Program-made: the position numbers and the translations under genes
Notes under the pieces: model-generated
Seen by the model: the letters and a program-made list of their open reading frames with translations, nothing else
Told to the model about the DNA's origin: nothing
Database searches by the model: none
DNA from: Rhizophlyctis rosea
Lineage: Eukaryota; Chytridiomycota; Chytridiomycetes; Rhizophlyctidales; Rhizophlyctidaceae
DNA length: 21,287 bases
Direction of reading: 5' to 3'
NCBI GenBank assembly: GCA_027596075.1
Contig: JADGJC010000090.1
Coordinates: 456 to 21,742, forward strand
Shown: positions 1 through 9,641 of the stretch, piece by piece
How positions within the stretch are numbered: the first letter of the stretch is position 1
Layout of the letters: every line of letters starts with the position of its first letter

Positions 1-508
1 CGCCGCGGAAGTGCGGGACAGCCGACGGCGCATAGACATGGAAGGGGATGGTGAGTTCCGTGTTGTCGGTCCTTTTTTGTATCACCTGTTGCTTGTTCCA
101 ACCCATCTCGCTCTCCGTATTACTAAAACAAAAACCATACCCCTAAACAGGCGCGGCGGCTTCCTCTCCTCCTTCCTAACCCAATACTTCAAACTCTCAA
201 TCCAAAAATACCTAACCCTCCTCTCCGATTTCGACATCGTCCCTCGCTTATTCAACGCTGAACTTCCCCCCGTCTTTCTCCAATCCTTCGAAGGTTCCGT
301 CACGATCGTTCCTTCGCCAAGCGTTAATGATTATATTCGGATATTGACGGATCCGGATGAGGAGACGTTGGAGAAGTATGTTAGGGGGGGTGTGGGGGGT
401 ACGTGGCCGAAGGCTGGGATGATCAGGAGACGGATGGGGGTTGAGAGGGGGTTGAGGGAGGGGTGGAGGGAGTGTTTTGGGGGGGAGGGGGTGGGTAGGG
501 ATGTGTAG
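1..508 (+). CDS. Triacylglycerol lipase, patatin family (TGL3/4/5-like), C-terminal part
   Basis: This is the 3' end of a gene that begins outside the window. Frame 1 (1-50) reads a His/Gly-rich stretch ending HRHGRGW. After an intron (51-150) frame 2 continues RGGFLSSFLTQYFKL and runs to TAG at 506-508. The HxHGxGWRGGF...QYFKL block, the later FxGSVTIVPSPSVNDYIRIL segment and a TWPKxxMIRxRMxVE tail match what I recall of fungal Tgl3/Tgl4/Tgl5 lipases, downstream of the patatin catalytic domain. Known role of the family: hydrolysis of triacylglycerol (and lysophospholipid acylation) on lipid droplets. The GxSxG serine and the Asp are not in the window, so catalytic competence cannot be judged. 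The last 40 codons are very G-rich, unlike the C-rich exon start. Confidence 0.8.
   Translation, partial: AAEVRDSRRRIDMEGDGEFRVVGPFLYHLLLVPTHLALRITKTKTIPLNRRGGFLSSFLTQYFKLSIQKYLTLLSDFDIVPRLFNAELPPVFLQSFEGSVTIVPSPSVNDYIRILTDPDEETLEKYVRGGVGGTWPKAGMIRRRMGVERGLREGWRECFGGEGVGRDV
51..150 (+). other. Intron in the lipase gene
   Basis: The donor GTGAGT is at 51, a branch-point-like TACTAAA lies near 121, and the acceptor CAG ends at 150 (100 nt). Removing it joins frame 1 to frame 2 through the Trp codon TG|G. This recreates the conserved GWRGGF peptide, which supports both boundaries. Confidence 0.8.
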
Positions 509-940
509 GGGGGTTGGGGTGCCTTGGAGGGAGTTGGACGTATACGCACGGCAGGTGATTGGTCAACCTTTGTGATTCGAGAAGTTGCAAGCGCACCGAA
601 ATTCTCGACGATTCCTTTTTTCGTGAGAGAGGAAAATGATGATTGTTTTCGTTGCTTACACGTCACGGTCCTTTAAGTTTCCAGTGGGTGTTGGACCTGC
701 TGCACTTATGTACTTCTGACATCTTGTGGGTTGCTTGGTACTGGGGTTTTGCATCGCCGCCATCAAAATTGCATTTCGTCCCTTCACACTGATGACGTAA
801 TGTGATTGATTGATGATTGATTGAGGTGCGGGGTTGTCAATACCATTTTGCTCAATTGGAAGCCATCATCTCGGCTTCGTAATCTTTCGTGGCAATATTT
901 TTCAAACTTTGACTGTGCTATGAGTCCCAATTAGTCCTAA
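509..940. other. Intergenic, with a bZIP-type site
   Basis: No convincing gene is visible. The first 20-30 bases continue the G-rich tail of the lipase gene. A TGACGTAA motif (ATF/CREB-type bZIP site) lies at 793-800. A degenerate TGAT/TGATTGA simple repeat follows at about 802-824. Both lie roughly 120-150 bp before the next start codon, so they may belong to its promoter. This rests on motif match only. Confidence 0.35.
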
Positions 941-1618
941 ATGAGTGTCGCAAAACTCACTCTTAAGAAATCTCTTACCATCGTCGCGATCATCATTGGT
1001 CTAATCAACCTCACCGCCACCAGCTCCGAGCGAAACTGCGACTGTCATTTTTCCACGCCCTCTCCATACGCACCGGGAACGAACCTAATTCAAAACGGAG
1101 ACTTTGAAACATGGAATAGCGCCATTATCCGCTGGTCATCATACGAGGACGAAAGTCTTTACGAAGGGATGAAGACTTTACCGGCCCTCTTGAAGAGTGG
1201 TTATACGCGGCTTTCGATTCCATGCCGTGCACCGCCTACGATCTTCGCGAAAGTTGCATGGTTGGGCTGCCGGTTGGAGGGGTTCCAGCTTGTTTTGGAA
1301 CGCTTAGGACTAGAGCTATTCTTCCAGACTTTGCCGCGAGACCTAACACCACATATCGATTGGAGTTCTCCTTGCTTTCTGAGAGAAGGATTATGAGTCG
1401 TTTGTAGCTGAACGTAATGGGCAAGACACGCAGACTGCAGTCATGAGGGAAAGTCCGAGCATGAGAGCGTATCAGCGCCGCATGTACATCTTCACTACGC
1501 CAGCGACGGTAACGCTTCTCTTCACAATCCATGACGTAAATCAATCCTTGTTACTGATGTTTTGTTAATTATCTTTCTAGGTGACCCGTTCTACTACATG
1601 GTAGTGATTTCGCAGTGA
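941..1618 (+). pseudogene. Secreted galactose-binding/CBM-like domain protein, frameshifted
   Basis: Starts MSVAKLTLKKSLTIVAII, a signal-peptide-like N-terminus (about residues 1-28), then NLIQNGDFETW, typical of the first strand of CBM4/9-like (galactose-binding fold) domains. Domain-like sequence continues but changes frame. Frame 2 holds to about 1165. Frame 1 follows (DEDFTGPLEEWLYAAFDSM... PNTTYRLEFSLLSE, about 1165-1383). Frame 3 continues (KDYESFVAERN...ATVTLLFTIHD) to a 45-nt intron (1536-1580), and DPFYYMVVISQ then follows in yet another frame. The first break fits one lost G in a GGG run, and the second fits an extra GA in GAGAGA (1380-1385). The family normally binds carbohydrate outside the cell. 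It is either a pseudogene or a real gene with several assembly indels. Confidence 0.6.
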
Positions 1619-1694
1619 ACCATCCTGCCGAAAGTCACAATTGCGCACTAGCCTTATGCGTCAGAGGGGAGGAGAGTTTCTAAATCAATGGTGG

Positions 1695-2399
1695 TCAGCA
1701 TGGTGATTTCCGTGGTTGGTGTGTGGCTGCTGGGACTGTGCTAGCGGTTGTGGTTGAGGTTATTGATGGTCGGCTTGTGGTTGTTTTTGTTGTTGTGGTG
1801 GTGGTATTGGCATTCGTGATACTTCTTGTGGTCGCGCTGCTGGCTGTTACCGATGGGGTTGCTGTTGTTGGCGTGGTGGTCGTGGTGGTCGTGATTGATG
1901 TTGACAAAGGTTGGTTGTTGTGGACGGGGTTGTTGTGGTCGATGGTGTAGTTGTGGTAAGGGGGGTTGTTACTGTAGTCATCACCATTATAGACGGAGAC
2001 GGCAATGGACTGGAGGTTGCCATGGTCGACATGGGCGGCACTGTGGTTTTTGGTGGGACGTATGGCGAAAACCACACCATCAGTTGGGCGGTGGCATTCT
2101 TCCATCCATTCGATGCCGCGAGATCAATCGTCCCATTTCCGTTAACCGTAACATCCCCAACCCACGTAACACACATCCGTCCAGCATCGATATCGTCATG
2201 TCCAAACCCATCACGACAGAGACAGGAATTCTGCAGTCGTAGATCCATTTGTACTACTCATGTATATATTACCGGGAATGTCGCTAATGATGAGAGCATT
2301 CACTTCAAACCATTGCACCTTCCGTTCAAAATCTTGTAATCTGAAGACCATCGTTCGTATGTGCACTGACACCACACCGGCATCGTATGGATCGATCAT
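1695..2399 (-). pseudogene. Thr/Pro-rich mucin-like protein gene, frame broken
   Basis: Read on the minus strand. An upstream segment (about 2426-2215) encodes IDPYDAGVVSVHIRTMVFRL and may begin after a splice acceptor (CAATTAG). A central segment in another frame (about 2230-1910) contains Cys residues and N-glycosylation sites and passes into PLTTTTPSTTTTPSTTT. After about 1905 the Thr-rich character continues only in a third frame (TSITTTTTTTPTTATPS, to TAG near 1695). Compositional continuity across two frame changes suggests one O-glycosylated, secreted or cell-surface protein whose frame is broken or whose introns I cannot place. It converges on the CBM-like gene. No enzymatic domain is seen. 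Confidence 0.4.
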
Positions 2400-2541
2400 C
2401 CGGGGCCCATATGTGCTTTTGTCCTAATTGTACAGCTTTCATGATCTTCAACTAGTCCACCCGTAAGTTTTTGAAAACAATGGATGAAACATAAACTCGA
2501 TTACATCGGGCATTCAAACACCTGCAAACACCTAGCTACAT

Positions 2542-5500
2542 CTACACATCAACTATATCAACGAAACACAACGCTACAATAACATCCATCAAACAATGTA
2601 CACTAGTCACGCAAACACACACAAGTACCCTCGGATGTCTCGTCATGAACCGGACGTACTCCCTCCATATACTCCTCCCCGTCATTCTACCTATGAAATA
2701 ATTACTAACCAAAATCGCGACAATCTCGGCAACGAACGACGCCATACTGTCGTACATGACGTGGGTGTACCGTTCTTCGGGTAAGTAACGCGGTGTTAGG
2801 GTGATGTACATGGGGTTGTTGTATCCGCGACGGATGGTGGGCATCCATGCTAGGAAGGCGATCATGGTTATGAATTGCGCGGTGGTGCCGAGACCGACGA
2901 AGCGGCATTGGGAGAGGATGTAGAGTTTGTATTCGGGGGATTTTGTGACGTCTTCTTCGGTGGGTGGGGTTGTGGTGGTGGGGTTTGGGGTTGTTGAGGG
3001 CGGGAGGGAGGAGATGTCGGCGGCGGCGGAGCAGGGTCCTTGGGAGAGGAGGAGCGTAACGCCTATGTGGGCCCATAGGGGAGCGGTGTTTTGGTCGGGT
3101 CGTTGGGGGTCGTTGGCAGCTTTGGACTTGGACCGTATGAGATGACCCGCTTCCATATCATCCTCCCTCTTTTCGAAATGGTTCCCAACTGCGCCCTCAT
3201 TTTCCTGTCGCAGGCCATTCTGGGTGCGAACGTCCTCTCCATCGTCTTTCTCATGCTTCGTTGGACCACCGGTGTGAACTCCCTCCCGCAAACCCGTGGC
3301 GTTCCCTTCCACTCTTCCATGCTCTCTCCCATCAAACACCTCCTCCGATTCCTGGATGTCCTCCTCGTCATCTTCATCATCTTCAGCTGAAGGTGTATCT
3401 GCCCGACGCTTTCCCGCTCCAAACGCTATTTGCGGTAACTTCCGCACAAGACGGTACCATATCGGAGAAAACTTTACTGTCACCCAAAACACTCTCTGTG
3501 GTGATGAGACTCAAGTCAGAGGTCATTAACACCTAATGCGGCATACAGGCTGGCGCAAACCTGGAGGAAATGTAAACTAGCAAAGCCCACAATCGTCCAT
3601 CCAGACGATACATTTGCAGTGAAAAGATTGCTGTAAGTAAGGGCGGAAAGTGTGGTTCAGTTCCATCAGGAGGCTGTAGGTTATACGCAACATTGTTCAA
3701 TGACAATTTACCGGTAGAATCTGGATGTAGAGAAAGAAGCCATGTTTATGAGTATGGGTCAGAAAGCGCAAACACAACACATTGACAGCCGAATCTCCCC
3801 CCTCCACCACCACAGTACATCATCAAAACAAAAACTTACATGAAATACGCCATGTCGCAGTAAAACTGTATCAAATACATAATCGGATGTGCTCTAGTCA
3901 AATTCACAGTTTTGATGTGAGCTGACACTGCATACGGAAGCAGGACATAACGGCAAAAGCACAATGACTGCATTAAAGAAGCCAAATTCACCCACCCAAC
4001 TTTGGAGCGCAGGATTGAGCAAGCAGCGAAAGCGATGAGGGCGTCGACGAATTTTAGGCATTCTAGAGAGACTTTTGGGCGGTGTTATGAATTGATATCG
4101 GATGGATGGAATGGGGGCAACGTCACAGTGTACTTACAGATATCTACCCAACTTGCATGTGGTGCTGTGTAGAAGAAGATGTAGGAGAATATCTACAGTG
4201 GTAGTGGATGAAGAGCTCGTATTAACAAGCAAGGACCAAACACAGATAATAATGGACGCTTTTTTTGTCGTTCTTAGATACCAAAGCTTCTCAGACCAAA
4301 AGCTGCAACCACTGGCGAAAAATTGCACTAAGGATTAAATAGATCGCCACATCTTACCTGTCCAATGAAAAACGTCATCGCCGCAATACAAACACACGCC
4401 ACAATCCACTGCATCTGTCTCAACGGCATCGGAACAATATCTCTCCCTCGTAGCGTCCATCTCGAAACATTGCGGGCGCCTGCGGATAGGTTACGCTGTA
4501 GAGTCTGGTCACCGTGGTCGTTGAAATCGTGTGCTGCGAGTAAGGAGGTAGGTTTTGGGGTTATCGAGGATGTTGTTCGATCGTTGGCGGACAGGTGGAT
4601 GGAATGGTTCGTTATGTCGCTGGTGCCATTTTGGGTAGGTAGTCCGTTATGTGGAGAGGATACGTTGATTGACTTAGCGTCATTAGACTTGGAATGATTT
4701 GCGGGAGGATGTTGTGGTGGTCCTATGTCGACCTCTGGATTACTGCCACTCAAGACCATATCTAACCCGCTACCCGCTCTAAACCCTCGTGAACCCGCCT
4801 TCGACATGAAGACACTCATGCTGCGACTACCACTAGGGAATTGAACAGGGTTCGATAAACTAGAACCCTCGGCTCGGGTTTTCTTCTTTTGCCGAATACT
4901 GTCCTTACTCGACCTGCTTCCATCCGCTACAACATGGCTCCGCAACCGAGCAATGTCGTCATCGTCTGTAAAACATGCTAGAGTTTCGGCTATTTTGGGG
5001 GCACTAGATGCGATTGAGGTGAGTGCAGCTGCTGGAGCTGTTGGACGTGGATTTGATCCCCGCTCTTTGTCTCTTTGTAGCGAGGCATTTGTGTGCATTG
5101 AACCTCCGGTTATACGACGAGAAGCTACCGATGGTGACCGGCCACGAGGTTGGTATGAGCCCTCAGTGCTTTCACGGCGCTCAAAGGTTGGCTGTTCTGA
5201 CATGATTGATGGTCGTGAGTTGGAAGGGTAGGGTGTTGTTTGAGGCGATAAAGGGACTGGTGTTGTGACGACAGCGGTTGGAGGTGTTGGGGTGACCACT
5301 TGGAGTGGGCGGGCGACCTTTCCTAGCTTGGGCGAATTCGTGGAAGATGGTGGTTTCAATGACCTCGGCATTGACCTGCCTGAGTTGGGAGGTTGGCGTT
5401 TTTCGAAGTCGTCAATGCGCTGTTGTATTTGATCATCACTTGGATAGTCATCATCTTCCCGCGTTGTCAGCTCGCTGCCTGTTGTTGAACCTTGTCTGGA

Positions 5501-6295
5501 TCGCATGAAGGGTACGCCTGATGATATCTCTCCCTCTCCCTCTCCCCCGCCACCGTTAGAAGACGCAATAGAGCCCGTCTCTATGTCGTCCTCTATCCGC
5601 ATCGTCTGCAAAATGGGCGCGGCTAAAGGCTCCAAACCCATCTCCACCCCTTTGTCGTCGGCTTTAGCTAGACCATCCCCATCTGCAGGCACACCTCCCA
5701 TCCCACCGCCAGATTCCCTGCTCTCCCTTTCCAACCTCCTATGCATCATAACATTTCTCCTCATCCACTCTATCGTCCCGGGCACCAACCCCACCAGCAC
5801 ACAGAGTGTCGGAAAGAGCTTATTTTCCACAATCTTGATCCCATAATTAGGCACGTACCGCATTCCAATATTCAAAGACCATGCCGGGGCAACACTCATG
5901 AACATAACCCACAACACATCCAACCAGCTTGTCGGTAGCAGCCATGGTGTCATTGAATGCCACATCGTAAGTACGAGTGCTGAAGTCGACGCAAGGTAGA
6001 ACCCCATCAATATGGTGCCATAACGCCACCAGACGACTTTAACTTTGTCGGGATCGGTTTCGGTTGGTTGAGGTACCATGAGGGGAAGGGATATGCAGGC
6101 TAAGACGACGCATATTGAGAGGCCGTAGGCGGTGCACAAGGTAATGAGTGGTTGTTTGCGGACGCAGATGGATAGGAAGTGTCGGATGGGGGCGCCAAAG
6201 TATTTCACTTTAGTGGGTTGGTCGTCCTGGAGATTGTCAAGTGGGTCGGAGGAGTGCGGGCAATGAGGTGAGTCTGACGGAGGTGGGTCGGCCAT
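2542..6295 (-). CDS. Large polytopic membrane protein with long disordered loops, multi-exon
   Basis: My model joins exons 6295-4358, 4192-4138, 4071-3840, 3630-3547 and 3493-2542, giving about 1086 aa. The start is MADPPPS (CAACAATGGCC context) rather than an in-frame ATG 27 codons upstream. Exon 1 has four hydrophobic segments, then about 400 residues of Ser/Pro/Arg-rich loop, then a fifth segment ending FFIGQ that continues smoothly into exon 2 (IFSYIFFYTAPHASWVDI). Exons 3-4 add further membrane segments. The last exon has an acidic, disordered stretch (AEDDEDDEEDIQESEE) followed by about four more segments. Total is roughly 12, so a transporter or receptor-like membrane protein is possible, but I recognise no family signature. 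Two choices are open: a 9-nt micro-exon (3720-3712), and the donor of the last intron (3546 or 3560). Hydrophobic continuity supports one gene. Confidence 0.65.
3631..3839 (-). other. Intron 3 region of the polytopic membrane protein gene, possible 9-nt micro-exon
   Basis: Donor GTAAGT at 3839, acceptor CTTACTTACAG ending at 3631 (209 nt). Inside it, CATCCAG|ATTCTACCG|GTAAAT (3720-3712) has good acceptor and donor contexts and keeps phase. It could be a 9-nt exon adding three residues and splitting the intron into 119 and 81 nt. Confidence 0.5.
4072..4137 (-). other. Intron 2 of the polytopic membrane protein gene
   Basis: Donor GTAAGT at 4137 and acceptor CCAAAAG ending at 4072 (66 nt). The nearby TCTCTCTAG acceptor would create a stop, so the AAAAG acceptor, giving SWVDIFSLECLKFVD, is preferred. 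Confidence 0.6.
4193..4357 (-). other. Intron 1 of the polytopic membrane protein gene
   Basis: Minus-strand donor CAG|GTAAGA at 4357 and acceptor ACTGTAG ending at 4193 (165 nt). Phase 0 joins FFIGQ to IFSYIFFY, extending one membrane helix. Confidence 0.65.
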
Positions 6296-7337
6296 TGTTG
6301 CTAAAAATACGTCCCGAGAATGTCTGACAACGTTTCGCTGATGAGTTGCGTGTTTTCGAGTATGTAGGAGTTTCACGGCAATGTTATGCGGCTATCCGTA
6401 TCATGAAAGGAAGTTGCGTGTGGGATACTGCCACATGCGCTCGGAAGACAGTCTATATCTCCCGCTAAAAAGCTTGGAGGTAAAAATATACATTGCAACT
6501 ACAACGGCCCGGCATTTTCGCTGAACTACAATCCCACACCAAGTTATTTCAAGGATCTCAAGACAGAATTTTTGCGGCGGTGCGATCTGTTGTGTTATTC
6601 AGGTCTCGTCCCATCAAAATCATCGGGGTCATGGATGACCCCCATGCATTCATGAGAGTTACCATGGATTCGTACCATGGAACGTCAATTGTGTTTCGAT
6701 CGAGGGTTTGATCGAGGGATGATGAAAACACCCCTTCATTAATTGGATATGCCCCAACATCTTCGCACTTGAACATGCTGCGCATTATTTGGAGTAATCC
6801 TAGCGTCCCAACGCCAAGATTTGGGGTCCTGAAGAAGATGAAGAGGAGAGACTGTCTGAATGCGCCCTTTAAAACCTAAATGGAAGCTGCCGATTACCCC
6901 GCATGTATGCCCAACTATCAAGCGGTATTTCATGATGATGTTGATCATCTCTCTTCCCCCAGTAGACGACTACTCTTCTCGTATGTACTCATGTATCGGA
7001 CTGTATGAAGTGAATGATGGCTTTCTGTGCTGGTTTCTGTTGGTGACGGTTGTGGCACTGTTCGTTATTACGTAATAGTATAGCAGGGCCACCAGGCCCG
7101 AGGCACAATGCAACAGGCACAAGGCAGTGCAATGATGTTGGATGCTTAGGTTGGTAACAAATAGCCGGTCAATAAAAATCATGAATTTTCAAGACTGCTT
7201 TTTACCTCAGCAATCCAGTAAACCGAACGAACGTTTTCCCATCAGAGGAAACACATAAAGTGGGCCAAAGTGCCGAACAAGTTAGCGAAGATATCACATT
7301 TAGTGCACGAAAATCTCAGAAGATGAAAGCTACATTA
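6296..7337. other. Intergenic, no supported gene
   Basis: This holds the 5' flank of the minus-strand membrane protein gene and then about 900 bp with only short random-looking frames. A short direct repeat GATCGAGGG occurs twice near 6698-6718. A CAGGCAC/GAGGCAC-type purine-rich stretch lies near 7085-7130. I see no convincing promoter, RNA gene or protein domain. Confidence 0.5.
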
Positions 7338-7640
7338 TCAAACGCTATGCTTTTCTAAACCCCAACAAACCTCATCATACCCACATCTTGCCCAAAGCGA
7401 ACGGGATGTTCCAATACCCCATACGTGGCATGGTAACGTCACGTTCGAGACCCGTGCGAAACGGTATACATCAAAGCTCAACAACCGAAGTGTTCCGTCA
7501 GACAGCCGAAATGCCGTTGTCGTTGGTTCTGCGAATAAAAAGTACTTAAGGCAAAAGCTTTTTGCACCTCCTATGATGTCAGGCGGTGACATAGCTATTT
7601 CAGAGATCCATCGTTCGAGGATGTGATTATTCGCTTTTGC
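7338..7640 (-). pseudogene. Second copy of the SEIAMSPPDIIGGAKSF module (orphan exon or gene fragment)
   Basis: A minus-strand frame, open from about 7640, reads ...ILERWISEIAMSPPDIIGGA KSF, then AEPTTTAF, and continues for about 45 unrelated residues to TGA at 7338. The middle third matches the C-terminus of the gene just upstream, which reads KWFSEIAMSPPDIIGGA KSF then AEPTITAF. It has no start codon context of its own before the shared part. It may be a duplicated or alternative terminal exon of that gene, or debris from a tandem duplication. Function is unknown. Confidence 0.4.
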
Positions 7641-7793
7641 GAAGCAGTGGAGATCGGACTCAACAGATCAAGCGATATGACGGATGGTTGAATGCTGTTA
7701 TCGTTGGTTCTGCGCATGTGAAGCACGCCAGAAAAAAGCTTTTTGCACCCCCTATGATGTCAGGCGGTGACATAGCTATTTCTGAGAACCATT
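7509..7793. repeat. Direct repeat of about 104 bp, two copies 181 bp apart
   Basis: Copies lie at 7509-7612 and 7690-7793 and align without gaps. Identity is roughly 85% overall, with a 31-bp identical core from CCTATGATGTCAGGCGGTGA onward and a 16-bp identical block AAAAGCTTTTTGCACC. Both encode the same minus-strand peptide module, so this is a tandem duplication with a conserved coding core. Confidence 0.85.
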
Positions 7794-8295
7794 TCGGAGG
7801 TGATGGTGATTCGGGTTGCGACGGAGCAAGATTGTTCGGAATTGGGTTTCCGACATATCTAAGTGGGCACACGGAATGTGGAGATGGAGAATGTTCGTAA
7901 TGATGGTGTTGTACTGAGGTGTGCTGTAACCTAAAATGTTGAAATTCAAGAGTGAGTAAATGGATTCTCCACCTTAGCAATAGGTTCACTTGATGAGGAA
8001 TAACGGGATCGACACGTTCCGCTCCGTCTTCGTCCTCGTGGTCCTCCTCGCCAAAACCCTCTCTGTCATCGACATCGGAAACGACGTCCAGATTCATTTG
8101 GTCGCTCTGGCCGTACTGCGAATAACCCGATCTTTCCAAAGCCTCCAACTGCGAGTCGAATTGTCCATACTGCGCAGCCAACCGTTGCGACTGCGATTGA
8201 GATTCAGTCATCCTTCTTTTCCGTTTCGCCAAATCCGTTCGCTTCTCCTTTCGGGTGGCTACGTCCTTGCGGTACTGTCTGCCTTTCGGAGTCAA
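7660..8295 (-). CDS. Small protein with basic IBB-like N-terminus and duplicated C-terminal module
   Basis: About 210 codons are open on the minus strand. Residues near the start (GRQYRKDVATRKEKRTDLAK then RKRR) resemble an importin-beta-binding/NLS segment of importin-alpha. A Gln/Ser/Tyr-rich part (SQSQSQ..YGQF..YSQYGQ), an acidic run (EEDHEDEDGAE), and the SEIAMSPPDIIGGA KSF module at the end follow. A 42-nt in-frame GTGGAG...TTTTAG stretch (about 7925-7966) could be an intron without altering frame. The true start is unresolved: the frame is open upstream only to a TAG near 8309, a short frame starting MSQPSSQKRGR lies in phase just beyond it with two stops between, and the first internal ATG is at 8211. 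Family assignment is weak. Confidence 0.4.
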   Translation of the reverse strand: MTPKGRQYRKDVATRKEKRTDLAKRKRRMTESQSQSQRLAAQYGQFDSQLEALERSGYSQYGQSDQMNLDVVSDVDDREGFGEEDHEDEDGAERVDPVIPHQVNLLLRWRIHLLTLEFQHFRLQHTSVQHHHYEHSPSPHSVCPLRYVGNPIPNNLAPSQPESPSPPKWFSEIAMSPPDIIGGAKSFFLACFTCAEPTITAFNHPSYRLIC

Positions 8296-8299
8296 TGAT

Positions 8300-9103
8300 G
8301 ATTTCTAACCGACCGTCGTAGCGTGCTCAGCTGTATCCTATCGACCACGCTTCTGAGAGCTCGGTTGAGACATGCCATTATAGAATGTCTCCGAATGAGG
8401 AAGCAATTGCAATCTGTGGGGTTTGAGAGCATGGGATAATTGGATTAGCCAGACGCACACAGTAGGAGGTGAGGAAGCAAAGTGTCTTCCAATGAAGCCG
8501 CCATCTTTCCAGGAGCAAATTCAATCCCATCGCCACAGCAGCTTCGTCTGACTCAATCGCTTGCAGTTCACACCACCTGCAGCATACTCACTTTCAATCA
8601 ATCATCTCTAATTCGAACTTTTCAAATTTGAGTGGGACGAAATATACGTTTTATGTCTCGTCTCCCGCCAACGGCTAGCGTAAAGGCTTCGAAGAAGAAC
8701 TCCCAATTCCCGATAGCATGATGTTGAGCAAGATGTTGAAAGGAATGATAACAGAAAACTATGCAAGTCGTCCCACATAGGCAGATCGGTGCTAACAGAA
8801 TCACCTTTGACACTGGTTAATACCATACCATGCATTCCACACATCTCTCTACCACCCATCCATTCCACCGTCCTCAAATCGTACCACAAAACCATTTGTT
8901 TCCATCCCAATCACTGTGCCGCCACCTTACCTAATACCCTACCTACAGATTTGTTTACTTCCCGACCCCTAAGACCCCCGATCATGACCCTCAAAAACCG
9001 ACGGATCCTCCATATTCGCTGACGAAACCGATGGATCCGAAGGATGGGACGTCATGACCCTGAGATGAATCATAGTGATGACCGCCAAGAAATCCTGCTG
9101 AGC
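8300..9103. other. Intergenic, no supported gene
   Basis: Only short frames on both strands, none with a recognisable domain. A 16-bp sequence TCACTGTGCCGCCACC at 8911-8926 recurs exactly at 12140-12155 in the spacer of the central inverted duplication. Its role is unknown. Confidence 0.45.
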
Positions 9104-9143
9104 AAAAGCGGAGTAAAAGCGGAGTCGTCAAACTCTATATAAG
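9104..9143 (+). promoter_or_regulatory. Promoter of left array locus: repeated GCGGAGT element plus TATA
   Basis: AAAAGCGGAGT occurs twice in tandem (9104-9114, 9115-9125) and is followed directly by CAAACTCTATATAAG (9129-9143) with the TATA box at 9136-9143. The same AAAAGCGGAGTCG and CAAACTCTATATAAG modules occur on the minus strand at 16789-16751. A pyrimidine-rich leader and GGACAATG (ATG at 9214) lie downstream. Confidence 0.7.
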
Positions 9144-9213
9144 GAGGGGGGGTGGTTCGGGGGTTCAGATTTTCTTTCCTCATTGTTTTTCATCTCATTC
9201 ACTCGCTTGGACA

Positions 9214-9641
9214 ATGACCGTATGGGAGTCTGAGTGGGAACCTTCGTGTCAACTTCGTGGCTCTCCTGTGCGCGGGAAGTCTTCGGTGTTGGCTATCGTG
9301 TGGTTGCTGTGCGCGGCGCCAACTCGGAAACGAGGGCATGGGTGAGATAGGGAGAGGCTTCGAGGTGCTTCCTGTGCGCGGGACACCGGCGGGGTGATAA
9401 TATGTTGTATTGCTTCAAAGTCCGTGGGTTACCTGTGCGCGGGTGCTCGTGGGGCAAGTTCTTGGTTGTAGCGTTTGTTGTTAGTCCGTAGAGATACTGT
9501 GCGCGGTTCTCTGTGGGGCATGTGTTTCTGGTTGGTTCTTTCTGGGAATAGGTTCGTGAGGTTTCTGTGCGCGGTGCCTCGTCGGGCCTCTGTGGAAGCC
9601 AGGCCAAAACGACCGTAACAGCCGGTGGCCCTTGTGGCAAG
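9214..9641 (+). repeat. Array of six CTGTGCGCGG motifs downstream of a TATA promoter
   Basis: Exact CTGTGCGCGG occurs at 9266, 9307, 9372, 9433, 9497 and 9565, spaced 41, 65, 61, 64 and 68 bp. A weaker block like TCGTGGGGCA follows several copies, and TTCGTGRG precedes them, so the unit is a degenerate repeat of about 62 bp. Spacing is not a multiple of three: the motif falls in different frames with stops between. The first ATG (9214) gives only 43 codons. This argues against a simple repeat protein and for a structured or decayed transcript. No homologous RNA family is recognised. Confidence 0.6.

Noticed and set aside
1723..1950. Plus-strand Val-rich ORFs
   Set aside because: Artefact of reading the ACN (Thr) repeat tract on its opposite strand.
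3091..3390. Plus-strand ORFs opposite the last exon of the polytopic membrane protein
   Set aside because: Antisense shadows of a frame with four coherent membrane segments and an acidic region.
4134..4328. Minus-strand ORF of 64 aa as an exon
   Set aside because: Another frame over 4192-4138 (IFSYIFFYTAPHASW) extends a membrane helix from exon 1 and uses proper splice sites.
9214..9641. CRISPR array
   Set aside because: The repeated word is only 10 bp, spacing is uneven (41-68 bp), spacers share sequence with each other, no cas genes are present and the DNA is clearly eukaryotic.
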